Positions 1-11,412 of a DNA stretch of 64,000 nt are shown piece after piece. The notes under the pieces are model-generated. The model searched no databases. It had not been told where the DNA came from and saw only the letters and a list, made by a program, of their open reading frames with translations. Source of the DNA: Mycogone perniciosa (taxonomy: Eukaryota > Ascomycota > Sordariomycetes > Hypocreales > Hypocreaceae). The stretch is from assembly GCA_025331125.1 (NCBI GenBank), contig JAOALB010000026.1:310001-374000 (forward strand). The letters are read 5' to 3'. Position 1 is the stretch's first letter; the number at the start of each line of letters is the position of its first letter. The position numbers and the translations under genes are program-made.

Positions 1-1374
1 GGTGTTCGTAAGGCCTCGGGCTGTCAGGGCATCAGTATGAAATCGGCCCCGTGAATTTACCCATCGAAACCTACGGTGAGTCCCGCTCAGTGTCCATGAA
101 ACGACCCCGGCGTGCTACATGCTTTCTGATATGATGGAAGGGGAGTATTTTACGTTCCTGGCTGAAGGATCAGCAATGGTTACCGCCCATGCTTAGAATG
201 AGGACTCACAACATCGCTGTAAACAAGTAACTCGCCTTCTAAAATGCACTCGGTGCGGATATTGGAGTCAGGTTTACCGATTCTCAATGAGTCCATAATG
301 ATGCTGTGTCTGAGGTTAGTTTTGCATTCAGAGTATAGACCCTGTCCTCTGTCTTACCCAAGTAAATGATATCCTCGGTGCTGTCTTTCCCGCTCTTCGA
401 AAAGATGCGAATGCCCTGCCTTCCCTTGCTGACGTCTACATGGATCTGACAGTACTCTCCATCTATTTTGGGCTCAACGCTCATTTGCCCTTGGCACATA
501 TCGAGACAATGCTTGATACTGCGGGCCTTGAACCATAGCTGTCTCCCGACTTTGACTGAAAGCTGTGGTTTGATAGTGGCCAAGACTTTTCGATCAGTGC
601 ACAGCGTGCGTGGGAGGATGGATCTTAGCTTCCCTTTGGCGTGCTGTAGGGTTTTGATCGCAGTGGCAAAGTCATCTTGAATCTTCAATACGAATGGCAA
701 GATCATCACACGAGCGATATATGAGGTGAGAGTCAAAGATGAGAGGCTGGTAGTCTTTCAGTACCAGTCGCGTGAACCACTTGGCTTCCCTTGGAGAGAA
801 CTGTCGGTAGATTGATTCCAGATCACTTCGGCCGCGCTGACTCATGGCCGCTTCAGACGTCCGAATGGATGGTGAGCTCCATTTTATCTTGGATGCAATA
901 TGATGCAAGATCTCGTCAACATCCTCTACGGTGACTTGGAGTCTCTCGGGACGTGCTGGGTTAGGCTCAAGGGTCATCAGCCTTGATTCCTATGAAGGGC
1001 CGAGGTTCATTCGCACTTACAGTAACCGTAAGAATACGCTCTACGCAATCGGCAAGATCCAATCCAAGGCCCGGTAGTTTGTATGCTGCGAGTTCTTTTA
1101 TACGTGATGCTCCAAGCATTAACGCACGACCAATGATCTTTTCGAGACTAGGGGTCTGGATGCAATAGACTCGATCTGTCCTTTTCTCCGGGAGCAGGGT
1201 TGAGAGCAGAGCAGCAAGATTGCTGTCTGGCGCATTGATACGAGTCCCATGTCGCGCGAACCAGGTAATGACAGCCTGTGTGTTTGGCTTGCGAGCAAGG
1301 CATAGCTCATGAGACTGTTCCAATAAGTCGCAAACGAGAGAAAAAGGAAGAGGCATCGCATCAGAGACTTTCAA
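1..1374 (-). pseudogene. ATP-dependent DNA ligase-like gene, frame-disrupted, 3' end beyond window
   Basis: The minus strand encodes the N-terminal and nucleotidyl-transferase parts of a eukaryotic-type ATP-dependent DNA ligase (LIG4-like fungal group). Such enzymes seal nicks through a lysyl-AMP intermediate in the nucleus. Exon 1 is about 1374-1021 and begins MKVSDAMPLPFSLV. Motif I (EPKIDGEY, AMP-accepting Lys) lies near 455-480, motif III (ECILEGELLVY) near 219-251, and the following FHHIRKH stretch near 112-140. The reading frame is not clean. Near 724 the conserved sequence passes from one frame to another with one surplus base and no plausible intron. Between about 290 and 370 the intron-like GTAAGA...CTAACCTCAG again leaves the next conserved exon out of frame. 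The first intron needs a GAG acceptor to stay in frame. I infer a decaying gene, or less likely several sequencing errors. The family call is firm; the pseudogene call is moderate. Confidence 0.62.
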
Positions 1375-3017
1375 ATCATCTCAGACTTGGCTTCCAATTT
1401 GTGGACACACAATCAAAGAGAGACATCCAAGGAGCGTCTGTGAGCACAATTATCAAGCAGGCAGCAAACACGATGAAAACCGAGTGAGTGACGAGGCTGC
1501 GAGGCAATTCATCAGCTGAGGATTTTAGGCAAGGCTGGACTGAGATGCCTGAGAATGAGAGCCATGTTCAACAAAAAGCGCGACAACAATGAGCTGCATT
1601 GGGGCGATCGCACTGCCCCACCAAAATAGGGCTAAAGTGGTCATTCAGGTTCGGTGGGTTGGGCACGTTGGGCAGGTAACGCGAGACTGTCGCGAAGTCA
1701 CGTGTGCCTCGAGGTCACATGAGCGAGGCGTCACAGACAGCATTACGTACCTCTCGTATGGGCCAGCTTTTATTATTAGCAGTCAGAACACAATATGATT
1801 TCAGGATCTTATGCGAAACCATGCGAAACCATGCAAAACACGATCACCCACGCCGTCGACTGGGTTGCCAATATTGTGGAAATTGGGTTAACCAAGCAAC
1901 TTGTGATAAAAGGAGCAATGTCAATTAAACGGCCACTAGGCGCGGGGGACGTACCCACTGAATTAGCGACCTGTCGGCTCCACACGAGCCCAGACGAGCC
2001 CCTGAGAGCCGTGAGAACAAAGGGCGATCCACTGGAGAACCGCTGTTGTTTGGGCAGATTCGGGTTACAGATGGCTGCTGGATATGGAGCCCAACCACAA
2101 TGTTTGCACCGACTTTTAGAGGCACGGCGACCCGGCAACTGGTGGATGACACTGCAAACCAACTCCAACCGCTGCGAACCCCCTAATAATACTTTCTAGT
2201 ACGGAGTACGATTACTTCGTATGGTCAGTTTTTAGAGCAGTCCGGGCGAATTTGTCTAGACAAAACAAGGCCAACCGTTTATTACGAGAAGCCTCGGCTC
2301 CTACGGTCGGTCCACTCGCCCATCAACAACACGAAGTTGGGACAACAGCAACAAACTTCCAACGCTCTCCCTCAGCGAGAGTCCCTGAGACAGCCGTTCT
2401 CCAGGTCGGGCTTAGGCGGACTCGAAGCGGTTTGCAGCTCAGACTTCACAGGGTTCATCGACAAGCGCCCCTCCATAAAAAGACGCTGGTTCACAAAAAG
2501 CATCGCCGTCACCGCTTCCCTTGTCCGTTGCAACTTGAAACGCCCCCCAGCTAAGATAGCATCGCCGGCTCTTGAGCCTTGCCACACTGGTTTCTCACGC
2601 AATCGACAAACCCCCTGTCAAGTCGCCCCGACTGTTGTGCCTATTTGGAAAAGCGACCCCGGCGCCAAATCTCCTGGCCCGTCCAATAATTGCGCTGAAA
2701 CGAACGCCCACAAAGCACTGTCCTCGGTCTCCGCCGCTAGTTATGAACAGGGCCGCCTGATTTCTCTCCTTATCTGCTGTCCCATGTACAGCCTTCTTCT
2801 GCGAATTTGCGCCGTCGACCGTAGCTCCCACATTCTTTTCGATGAATATCATCACTTAACCGAGACTCACCACAGAGCGCTCTTTGTTCGAGCAGCCGTC
2901 GCCTTCGCCCGCTTGCGGCGCCGCAGAGCCACCCGTGCTCCAGTCACTCTTTTACACAAACGCCGTCAGGCTTACGGCTGCCACTCACTACACAAACACC
3001 TGTCGAGGCATCTGGAT
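1375..3017. other. Intergenic / probable 5' leader of the DUF4048-like gene
   Basis: This is a divergent intergenic stretch between the ligase-like gene and the DUF4048-like gene. The frame of the downstream protein is open back to about 2337, but that part is compositionally irregular and does not look conserved, so I read it as 5' leader. It holds one TACGGAGTA (2200-2208) and one TACTTCGTA (2213-2221). I see no other supported gene. Confidence 0.5.
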
Positions 3018-4647
3018 ATGGCCTCACAAGAGATTCGACGTCGTTCCTCCGCGGCTGATCGTGTTCCTCTGACCGAGTCGGTCGTCACCGCCCGAGCCAC
3101 GACAACGACCTACACCTCGTCCCCTGATATGCCACGAACTCAGCTCGAGCCCAGTCCCAAATTCGATACGATGCCACGGGCATGCAGAGACGACAGAAGT
3201 GCGGATGCAGATGCCATGCCTCCGCCACCCCTTCCCCAGAGCGGCGAGCCCTCCCCAACACGCCACTCCCGTGCCTCTTCCACCGTGTCTTCTCGGCACA
3301 AAAACCGACTATCCCTCACCCTCCCTGTCGCCCTCCCCATAGGCGAATCGTCGCGAGTCACGGAATCGCCGGTTGCACCGGTATCAGCTGTGACGACTTC
3401 AATTCCTCCAACGCCAATGGAGACCCCTAGTGGTGTGGCATCGCCCTCGAACGCCAACGAGTTGATAATAGCAATCGCAGCTCAAGAGCGGCGAGTCCTG
3501 GAGCTGAGGGAAGAGCTGACGCGAGCTGAAACCGAACTTGCCAAGCTCAAGAAGCAATGGGCATCTGAGGAGGTCTATCGCAAGAGAAGTGATAGTCAAA
3601 GAGTGGAATCTTCTGCAAGCACCGTTTCCAGCGTTGACGATGATGCTTTCGTAGCGTCACGACGCAGCGTTGAGTTGGACCGGAGAAAGCTTTTGCTCCA
3701 GACCCAGAACTCGCCCGCTCAAAGCCGACGTAAGATTATTCGCGGTGGGCATACCCGCACTCTGTCTCTACTCTCACCGGTGAGAACAGAAGGCAGCTTC
3801 TCCATCCACGAGGACATCAAACCCGAGGCCATCCCACTTCCATCCATGGAGCGGAGATCCATCTCTACCCAACTTGCCAACCCCAACCTGGCGAAACGCG
3901 CGTCCTGGCAGACACGGACACCTCAACCTCCGGCTGCTGTGGGTGTACCACAGTTTGTCGAAGACTTTAAGATTGGTCTCCGGGCATTTGTGGAAGATAT
4001 CCGTCTGATTACCGTTGGGGACGAACCTGTAGCAGGCCAGCCACCACGACCAATACCACCCGCTAGCCAACGAAACGGTGCGATAAACAAGGACCAGCCT
4101 AAGGAACAAGACACGACTAAGCCCCCTGGTGCACTACGAGCCAAGACTAGCACGGCATCTGATCGCTCCAGTGCGGCTACATCAACCACGACACCAGTCA
4201 AGACTCCTGAGCCCAAAGCTAGAAATGGGAAGATTAAGCACTTTTCCTGGACTCCTCTTGGATTTGACTCTCTTGACGATACCGACTGGTCGAACTGGGA
4301 TTCCCCCGTTTCCACCAAGTCTGCCCGCTGGAGTGGCTCCACTATGAACAGCAGTAGCATTGATGAAATTGGATCAATTCCAGAGAAGGAAGACGAGAAT
4401 ATCACCAAATCGTAAGAGGAGTCGATGCCAGATAAAACAGAATGGTCTGGCTAACAATACGCGATCCAGGACGAAGAAGGCAACGGTTAGCGAGATGCCC
4501 CTTCTGTCTCCAACACTCGAGATTCTTCCCAACGTTGTCAATCGCCTGTCGCCCAGCAATCTCAAACGGACAGCCAATAACTTCATGAACGAATGGGAGA
4601 AGTCTCTGATGACACCCGAGGATCGAGGCAAGGAGAACAACGTATAG
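3018..4647 (+). CDS. DUF4048-like low-complexity fungal protein
   Basis: Exons 3018-4411 and 4470-4647 give a 523-residue protein. The intron starts GTAAGA and has a GGCTAACAA branch site and a CCAG acceptor; the split Ser codon is preserved. The protein is Ser/Thr/Pro-rich, with an acidic/basic coiled-coil-like segment (ERRVLELREELTRAETELAK) in its first third. A conserved-looking block, SWTPLGFDSLDDTDWSNWD, lies near the end of exon 1, and a C-terminal tail reads NFMNEWEKSLMTPEDRGKENN. I recall this architecture from fungal proteins annotated DUF4048, whose function is unknown. The start was set at MASQEIRRR because sequence upstream of it is irregular, although an earlier in-frame Met exists. 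No membrane segment or catalytic motif is visible. Confidence 0.75.
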
Positions 4648-5803
4648 AGCAGCCTCCAACAATAGACGAGGCCTCACGAACAAACGGATAAAAAACAACA
4701 ACATACATCTAGAGCGGGGGGATATGGGTGGTTCTGGTAGAGAGCCATGGGCAGTTATTATATAATTATTACGACGGCATGTTGGGAACCCAAATCACCT
4801 TGGTGAACCAGACATCGGGAGATGGGGTCCTCATGGATGGGCCTTGGAGAGAATTTAGTTGATGGAGGATCTGCTTTTAAAGGCTGTGTGTTTTGTTGGA
4901 TCTGGATTGTCGGGATAACGATAACGAACGAACATGATGTATGATGACTGAATAAATTGCAAATGCTCAATTCAAGTCTCATCATGGTGCTGCTATCTGT
5001 TGCTGGTCTTATGTAAGGCTAGAATGATTGTTAGGAAATGAAGTTTCCTAGTTGTTGGTTTATAGACGCAAAAGCAGTTCATGTCGTCAATGACGGACTC
5101 GGTAATAAAGATGACATTATGTCGTGGGAAACCCATTCATCGGCGCATACGGCCCCTGAACACATCCAGAGTGTCGCCATCATTGTGTACTACGTACCTC
5201 AGCAGCAAACAACAAGAGTTGCCCAGTGACCATGTTACCTAAGATGGGAATGAAGACGATGATGTATTGGCAGAGGTGCCTAAAGAAGAGGGGCTTGTGT
5301 AACCTCATCAATAATATAAGAAGCTGCTTGTCCTCCGCTTTCTCCGAATCCGAAACTTTCACATTTACTACTCAAGGTCTTCCGACCGTTTCTACATCTT
5401 CCTACTATTTATAGTTACTTCAGTCATCCACATGGCCCTTACACTGTACTGTTTTTGTCTTTTTCTTATTATGTCCCATTCTCGTCAAGCATTTACACAA
5501 GACACAACATATAGTACATTACAATGCCTCTCTATCGTCCATCTTACATGAAGTGTTTCGGATAGACGTTTCTCGGCGGACCCCAAATGCGCCCGACTCC
5601 ATACCGGCGTTGACGACATTATAGACTTAACTTATCGATATGAACCACAATATCAGCAGAAACCTGAGGTATGTCACACCAAGGGTGCAAGCACCCTTCT
5701 AGCTATCGAGGTGAATTCTTTCCGATCTCAGGACGGTTTCGATTTGGTGCTAGTCTGACCGTCCTTCAGCTTCAACCCATTCTATCACTCTAAACCAACA
5801 TAT
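4648..5803. other. Intergenic, no supported gene
   Basis: This follows the end of the DUF4048-like gene. Only short, unconserved open frames occur on both strands, and I see no RNA gene or repeat. Confidence 0.5.
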
Positions 5804-6741
5804 ATGAGACGAAATACAGAAGATTATCAAGGATATAGGGAGCTACAGGCACGACCACACTTCGCGGTTCTCGATTTCAAAAAATGTGGGCGCCATAAAG
5901 CCCGAAGAGTTTACAGCTGGAATACTCTCCAGATCAACCCATTTCTGGGCCCAGTTCTCGTTTCTAACGTGGATATTGCCCACGAATATTGTCTTGAAAA
6001 AACCCAGAAATACGGATATGAAGGAGACAACCTTGCCTTCCAAATGTCATCATCACAGACAGGTTGTCATGCTACTATCCACACTACTTACTCTCTCTAT
6101 CAGTGGAAGAACAAAACAATCGACTCGACCATGGACCAGTGGGCGGATGGTCAGTTGGTGCTGAGGTATGTTTTCATCCAACTACCATTCCGAGATACCA
6201 CAAAACATGTACTAACAATGCGGATAGACGGAGCCTCTCAATTTGCAAACGTGTCAAACATGCCAAGAGGATACGAGACCACCTCTCTGGCGCGGCTGGC
6301 CTGACTTCGTGGGCAAAGTTCCATTGAGTGGGCCCAGGGTCATTACCATATCCATAAAGGCCCCAACGTTTCGCCTTTCATCATGTCAAGAAGGAAGACA
6401 GAATGTGTCCCGTAACAGCGAGGCATTCGATTCCCCCGCCCTCGCCTGGAAGTACATTAGAGAGCACGTTATGACAAAGGGATCATACGAGATACATGAC
6501 GATATCCCCGAGGGCGAATCCCCTGTTCGATCAGTACGCTTGTGCAGAATGAACCAACAGAGCCTACGACGATCTTCGGGCCCATCTGACGGCAATACGA
6601 ACAACCAAATCTATACCGTCTGGAATATCCCTTTTACCAATGGGACAGTCTGCCGGTCTTGTTGTGGTGTCTGACGATAACGATGATGAGTCCCCTGAAG
6701 GAGAGGTTCGATTCAGCAATGATGAAGATTTGGTGGTCTAG
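5804..6741 (+). other. Unresolved coding-like region, possibly a decayed gene
   Basis: Several overlapping plus-strand frames look protein-like but do not join. A textbook intron is present at 6166-6227: GTATGT donor, TACTAACA branch site, GGATAG acceptor. Across it one frame continues as GGWSVGAE then TEPLNLQTCQTCQEDTR and stays open to about 6550. A different frame then reads AYDDLRAHLTAIRTTK and ends in an acidic tail (SDDNDDESPEGEVRFSNDED) at the stop at 6739-6741. No ATG opens the first frame cleanly and no intron links it to the second. I do not recognise the family. It may be a degenerate gene or one with introns I could not place. Confidence 0.3.
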
Positions 6742-7056
6742 TATTCTAAAGAACAGCAGCCATTGTCTGGTTGCATGGTATAGTCCTGCATATATAGCTC
6801 TTCCTTGTTCCTTCAAAGCTCAGCATAGCACTCTCCATATTCAGTCGTCAGTCCGATCATTGTATTCGGACTGCTGAGCATCTGGCTACTCGATCCGTCA
6901 AGCACGCGTTCGTAAGATATGTCGGAGGCTCAGCAGACTTCGATGCAATGATGGTGCTGATAATCAAATAGGGAGAGCGCTATGCTAATCATTCTCATTG
7001 CATGTGCTCTAGATACTATCCTATGGATATGTACAGGAAATAAATCAGTGTCCCAT

Positions 7057-8830
7057 TCAGATAGAAAGGATAATCATATCAGTTGACATGGCACCAAGAC
7101 CACTCAGTTGCGCCTGGCCATTCTGAATGTTCCAAATAGAACTGCCCCAAACAACAGATTTCAACGTTCCAGAGTCCGGCAATGGGATCTTCACGGGCCC
7201 GTTGATCGAGGCGGTGCCGCCATTAACAACAGACACAAGTATCTCTTTACCAATCTTCCAATACGCAACGTCCAGGAGAGGAATACCCGGCACCTTTACC
7301 TGCTGAGCACGTCCGGTAACGATAAAGTCTCTCACAGGCGCCTTTGTTACTATAGACGCAAACTTGCCATGGATCTGGGCCAACATATTGCTCGTCGGCC
7401 ACACCCATGAAATGATCGACTTGGCTTGGTGATTGAAGCCCAGGGCATTCATCACTACCTCCTCTTCGGGTGTTGGATCGCGGAACCAGTAATTCTCGCT
7501 GTGGAAGCTTTGCGGGTTGTGCGCTTTCGTCTTGGGCCATAGATTATCCCATTGCTCGTACTGTGCTAGGTCATCCAGCCGGCGAGATACGTCCTGGACA
7601 GTGCCTTCGCAATTATCGCAGCCGCAGTCGCCGTAGGTGGTGTTGCAAGGGGTTCCCCATTTAGAGAATGTGGCATTGATGGCGATGGGATATACATCCT
7701 CCATGATGAAGTCGGCGCCGACGGTGTATTCCTTGAAGTAGTAGTTTTGGCAGTTGAGAGTTACAGAGACAGGATGATAAGGGTCGATCTTGTGGATGAG
7801 ATCATGGGCTTGTACGGGCAGGTTGAAGGGATCTTGCTGGCCATCAGGTCTGTATTTTCTGCGTCAGTGAAGTGTTGGTATATGCGTAAGGGTATCTGTT
7901 TCAACTCACTCATCGAAACCCCAGTAGGCGTAAATAGCCTCAAAATCCTTGATGGCCGTCACCTGCTCGCTGACAGCTGTTAAGTTCTTGTAGTAGCCAC
8001 GCAGATCATACATGAACTTCAGATCGATCTGATCCATATACTGAAAGGCTGGCTTGGAATTGAAGATGGGCGTCAATGGAACCATGCCGTTTAGTCCAAG
8101 GTCACGATACGCCTTGATCTGCGCAATGTTGTTCTTGGCGCAGAGGAAGTCATTGCAGGATGCGTAGAAGCCATATGGCAGCAGCGGCTCAAACTTGCCC
8201 CCTGATGCCTTGTTGCGGAACAAGAATCCGCCGTTCAAGTTGTCGATCTTGGTGACACTGCCGGTCTGCTTCTCCGGCAGAAGGAGGAATTCGCTGGTGG
8301 CAACAATGTTGTTAGATGCCGAGAGCACCACCTGGTAAGGGGTGGAGCTTGGCTTAATCCCCTTGAGATCGAATTGAACCAGGTTTCCTTTGGAGCCGAC
8401 TTTGACTTCCTGTGAGACAAGGACCTGGCTGGTGGAAGACAGCTTGATGGAAAACCGAACCGGTGGCGCCTTGTCAGGCGAATTCAGGCTCGGCCATGGC
8501 TTTCCGTACCATTTTGAGATGTCAGCGTTGACTATGAACTCGGCCTTACTCTCACTTTCAAGGTAAAGACTGTAGCGAGGCTTGAATTGGACATTTAGAG
8601 CCGGTCCATTAGGAAGAACAGGCGGCTCGACTGTCTGGCCACCAGGGTTGAAGCTAGGGTATCTAATATCTCGTTAGAGACGAGTTGAACTAACACAGGC
8701 CATTTCATCCAACTCACTCCGGCTTATGAACTTTACCACACCATCGTGGCCATTCTGGATGATTGCCAGTTTGATGTTGGGCTGAGCTCAGGCTGATGAG
8801 CAGCAGCGTTAATCGAGCAGACATCCACAT
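7057..8830 (-). CDS. Secreted TIM-barrel glycosidase-like protein
   Basis: Exons are 8830-8718, 8662-7910 and 7849-7057. Both introns have GTGAGT donors, and the frame closes exactly to give 552 residues. A signal peptide (MWMSARLTLLLISLSSAQ) starts the protein, so it is probably secreted. A beta-rich N-terminal domain (about residues 40-190) precedes a barrel-like region containing LPYGFYASCNDFL, DLGLNGMVPLTP and YWGFDEPDGQ. The Asp-Glu pair at about 288-289 is the best candidate for acid/base catalysis. It is followed by DFIMEDVYPIA and a Cys-rich loop (CNTTYGDCGCDNC). The C-terminus resembles a beta-sandwich. The fold suggests a glycoside hydrolase of the GH clan with TIM barrels, but I cannot assign a family or substrate. 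The residue assignment is inference. Confidence 0.72.
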
Positions 8831-10678
8831 GATGGGGGCAAACTGGATGTGGTTGAGACAAAGTCATCTTATCTCCTCCCTAAAGGAGGGAACTTTGGGT
8901 ATTAATACCATACGGACTACGGAGTACTGGTTGTACAAATGGTCATGCGTGCTGATACGGAGGTTGCATTGGCACTACAACGTCACAATGAACAAGTGCA
9001 TCCTCCATCACATACCAACGGAACAAGTAAGCACTCTCTAAGTTCAACCCAATTTTATTTCCTTCCTAGTCATTACGGCTCACCTTAAACCTTGCTCTTT
9101 CATCAATGTATACAATTCCAGGAGTTCTCTCATACACACAAGCCGAACCGTGGCAGGACGACTGGCATTTCCCTGGCCCGGATGTCTCAGAGCGGATTAA
9201 TGAGCATTCACCAGGATTGTGATTGGCTGATCGTTTCCCAAGTGAACACGCCATCTGATCCCTCCCAAACTTAAACGAATAGGCTTGAGCAACGAAGAGT
9301 TAGTCTTTGCCGATCATCGGTTACATCCTATCCAAGAACGGCGCGTTTCTCTTACATGGATGGAAATGCATACAAGTTGTGTAATAGTAGTACTCGTACG
9401 AAGTAGTAGTGCCATGTAATACTGTGTTTCCTAGACTCACTCTTCCTTCGTTCAGGGGCTACCGTTGTTGTATGACGTGTACGGAGGATAAGCCACGGCA
9501 ACGCCCCATTGTTTAATAGTGTTTCAAGAATTTGAACCAACGCTGATACTGCGACTCGTACTTCGTACCCTGGGTGGAGAATTATGCTCCGTGGAGTTGG
9601 AAAATAGAGTTGCTACTGCGAGTAGTGAGATGGGGGGGGAAAAGGCTCAACTAAAATGCCTCATTTGATTAGAGTACTTCGTATCATTCATTCTGTAGTA
9701 TATAAATGTTACTCTATGGGGCAGCCGTTGACACTGTGTTTCCTGGACGCGGAGTGTGATAGGTAATGTGAGACGCCTTACTTTTTACCCCTCTTTTGAT
9801 CAGATGCGATGTCAAATTGCTTTTCTAGTTGAAAGCTAAGAGTGTTTTCTTATCAATAATATTCAGAGTATAATACTCTCTACGAAGTACTCTGCATGAT
9901 AATTACTCGTACTTCGCACTCATTATGGGATGTATGTATAAAAGTCAGCAATTCAGGAATTCACCGCCTACGATGTATACGTACGCCCTGTTTGAGAAAA
10001 ACACAGCCCTCTATGTACTTCTCTATACGGCCAGTAATCAAGGATCAAGCAAATTCATCTGCATAAATACGAGTTGGCTACCTCTCGGAAGCGAAGATCC
10101 CAATTGACTTCTGGTTCGGGAATGCCTGGAGATAATAGAACCCTGCCCAAATTGCCCCTGACAGAGACTTTTAACCGTTCCGTATTCCCGATGAAAGATG
10201 CTCCGTATATGTATAATACATGTGTGATGCATACCACGAGTCTGCAGTCAGTTTCAACGTATTATGCTCTCTGAGGATAAACCCAATCTAGCATCGTAGC
10301 AGCTGAAGACTTGCAATAATAGGTAGTGGTACGGAGTACTAGGACCTTGCAATTCTGCTCTGCAGCAATATTCCTCTCGGAGCTTAGTACCCGGAATAAA
10401 TTCAGAGAGCTGCTCGTAATACTTCGTACTAAGCTAGCGGTTATCAATGCACAGCCTCACCCCGGAGGATCCACAGCCCTTTGTCTTGTCTAAGCCAAGG
10501 AGATTTCATCTAATTTTTCAATCTCCTTAGGGAGCTGGTGTCGATTTTCCAGGGGTAAAATCTGTAATACTGACTGGTGTCATCTTCTTGGCTGTTTCTT
10601 CATTGGAAAGACCAAGCAGCTTGGCAGCCCTATAGCAAACAACACCAACAACAACACCAATATCATATATATACCATA

Positions 10679-10701
10679 TACTCCGTACTCCGTACTCCGT
10701 A
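10679..10701. repeat. Tandem TACTCCG x3
   Basis: Three overlapping copies of TACTCCGTA arise from a 7-bp unit repeated three times and capped by TA. This is the densest small array of the dispersed 9-mer family in the window. Confidence 0.85.
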
Positions 10702-10790
10702 TCCTACTCATGCTACAAGGTTTTGGCATCTCCAGATAGGATGAGGCAAAGTACGTGTAGGCTCCATTGCCGTTCCGCTAGAAGCTCGTA

Positions 10791-10815
10791 TACTACTAGT
10801 AGTAGTACTACTACT
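10791..10815. repeat. Overlapping perfect palindromes of TAC/AGT trinucleotides
   Basis: A 14-bp palindrome (10791-10804) overlaps an 18-bp perfect palindrome AGTAGTAGTACTACTACT (10798-10815). It could extrude as a hairpin or cruciform. Origin by trinucleotide slippage plus inversion is an inference. Confidence 0.8.
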
Positions 10816-11003
10816 CGTAGTGTATGAATTGCTCCGATCCGTTTCAGGCAGGGAAGGGAAGGGAAGGGGGAAAGCTGATTCGTAAAATTGCATCTCCGGG
10901 AACACCCCATAATATCACCCTTCTCACGCGAATGACGCGCACCCCATACCCTCTGAATCTTCGATATCCTGCTCCATTCCACGAGTCTTACTGAGCAGTA
11001 CGA

Positions 11004-11024
11004 GTAGTAGTACTATACTACTAC
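11004..11024. repeat. Inverted repeat GTAGTAGTA / TACTACTAC
   Basis: Nine-base arms are separated by a 3-base spacer. This is a second trinucleotide hairpin, about 190 bp from the first and about 390 bp upstream of the DFG5-like start codon. Confidence 0.8.
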
Positions 11025-11412
11025 TACTTGCTTGAGTGCTGCTGCATGTTTCTCGGCGTCCCGTTCCGCTCCATGTCTTTCTTGAGCGTTCGGAGTCCGT
11101 AAGCTGTGAATTGATTAATCAACTCGTCTCTCGTTTTTGCCGCGCGTCGATCGTTGAACAGCCCACAAACATTCTGCATCAGCAAGTGGGCATAATTCAT
11201 TAACTGACAGTCTCTCGTTTCTTTCGATTCCCCAATTCCCTCACTCGACGACTTTCTTCCTCGGCTGCTTGCCGATTCTATCCCGTCTTACCTGGTCTAC
11301 CAGACAGCATTTTTATAGACTTAACGATACCCCGTGCATTGATCAGACTAGATCTAGGCTCCAATTTTGTTGATTATTTCGATATATTTCCCCTTCCTTG
11401 GGGTCGGTCATC

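Larger units (their letters stand above)
8831..11412. other. Long intergenic region rich in TACGRAGTA motifs and TAC/GTA palindromes
   Basis: This 2.6 kb stretch has no convincing gene. It holds TACGGAGTA-type 9-mers at 8918, 10330 and a tandem triplet at 10679. The sister TACGAAGTA/TACTTCGTA occurs at 9397, 9559, 9675, 9881 and 10420. There are also trinucleotide palindromes at 10791-10815 and 11004-11024. The right end is the promoter and leader of the DFG5-like gene. Confidence 0.6.

Noticed and set aside
2337..3017. In-frame upstream extension of the DUF4048-like protein
   Set aside because: Irregular Arg/Cys/His-rich composition with no conserved look; more likely untranslated leader.
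6904..6909. Single ACGCGT as a cell-cycle box
   Set aside because: An isolated 6-mer not near the start of a replication gene; expected by chance.
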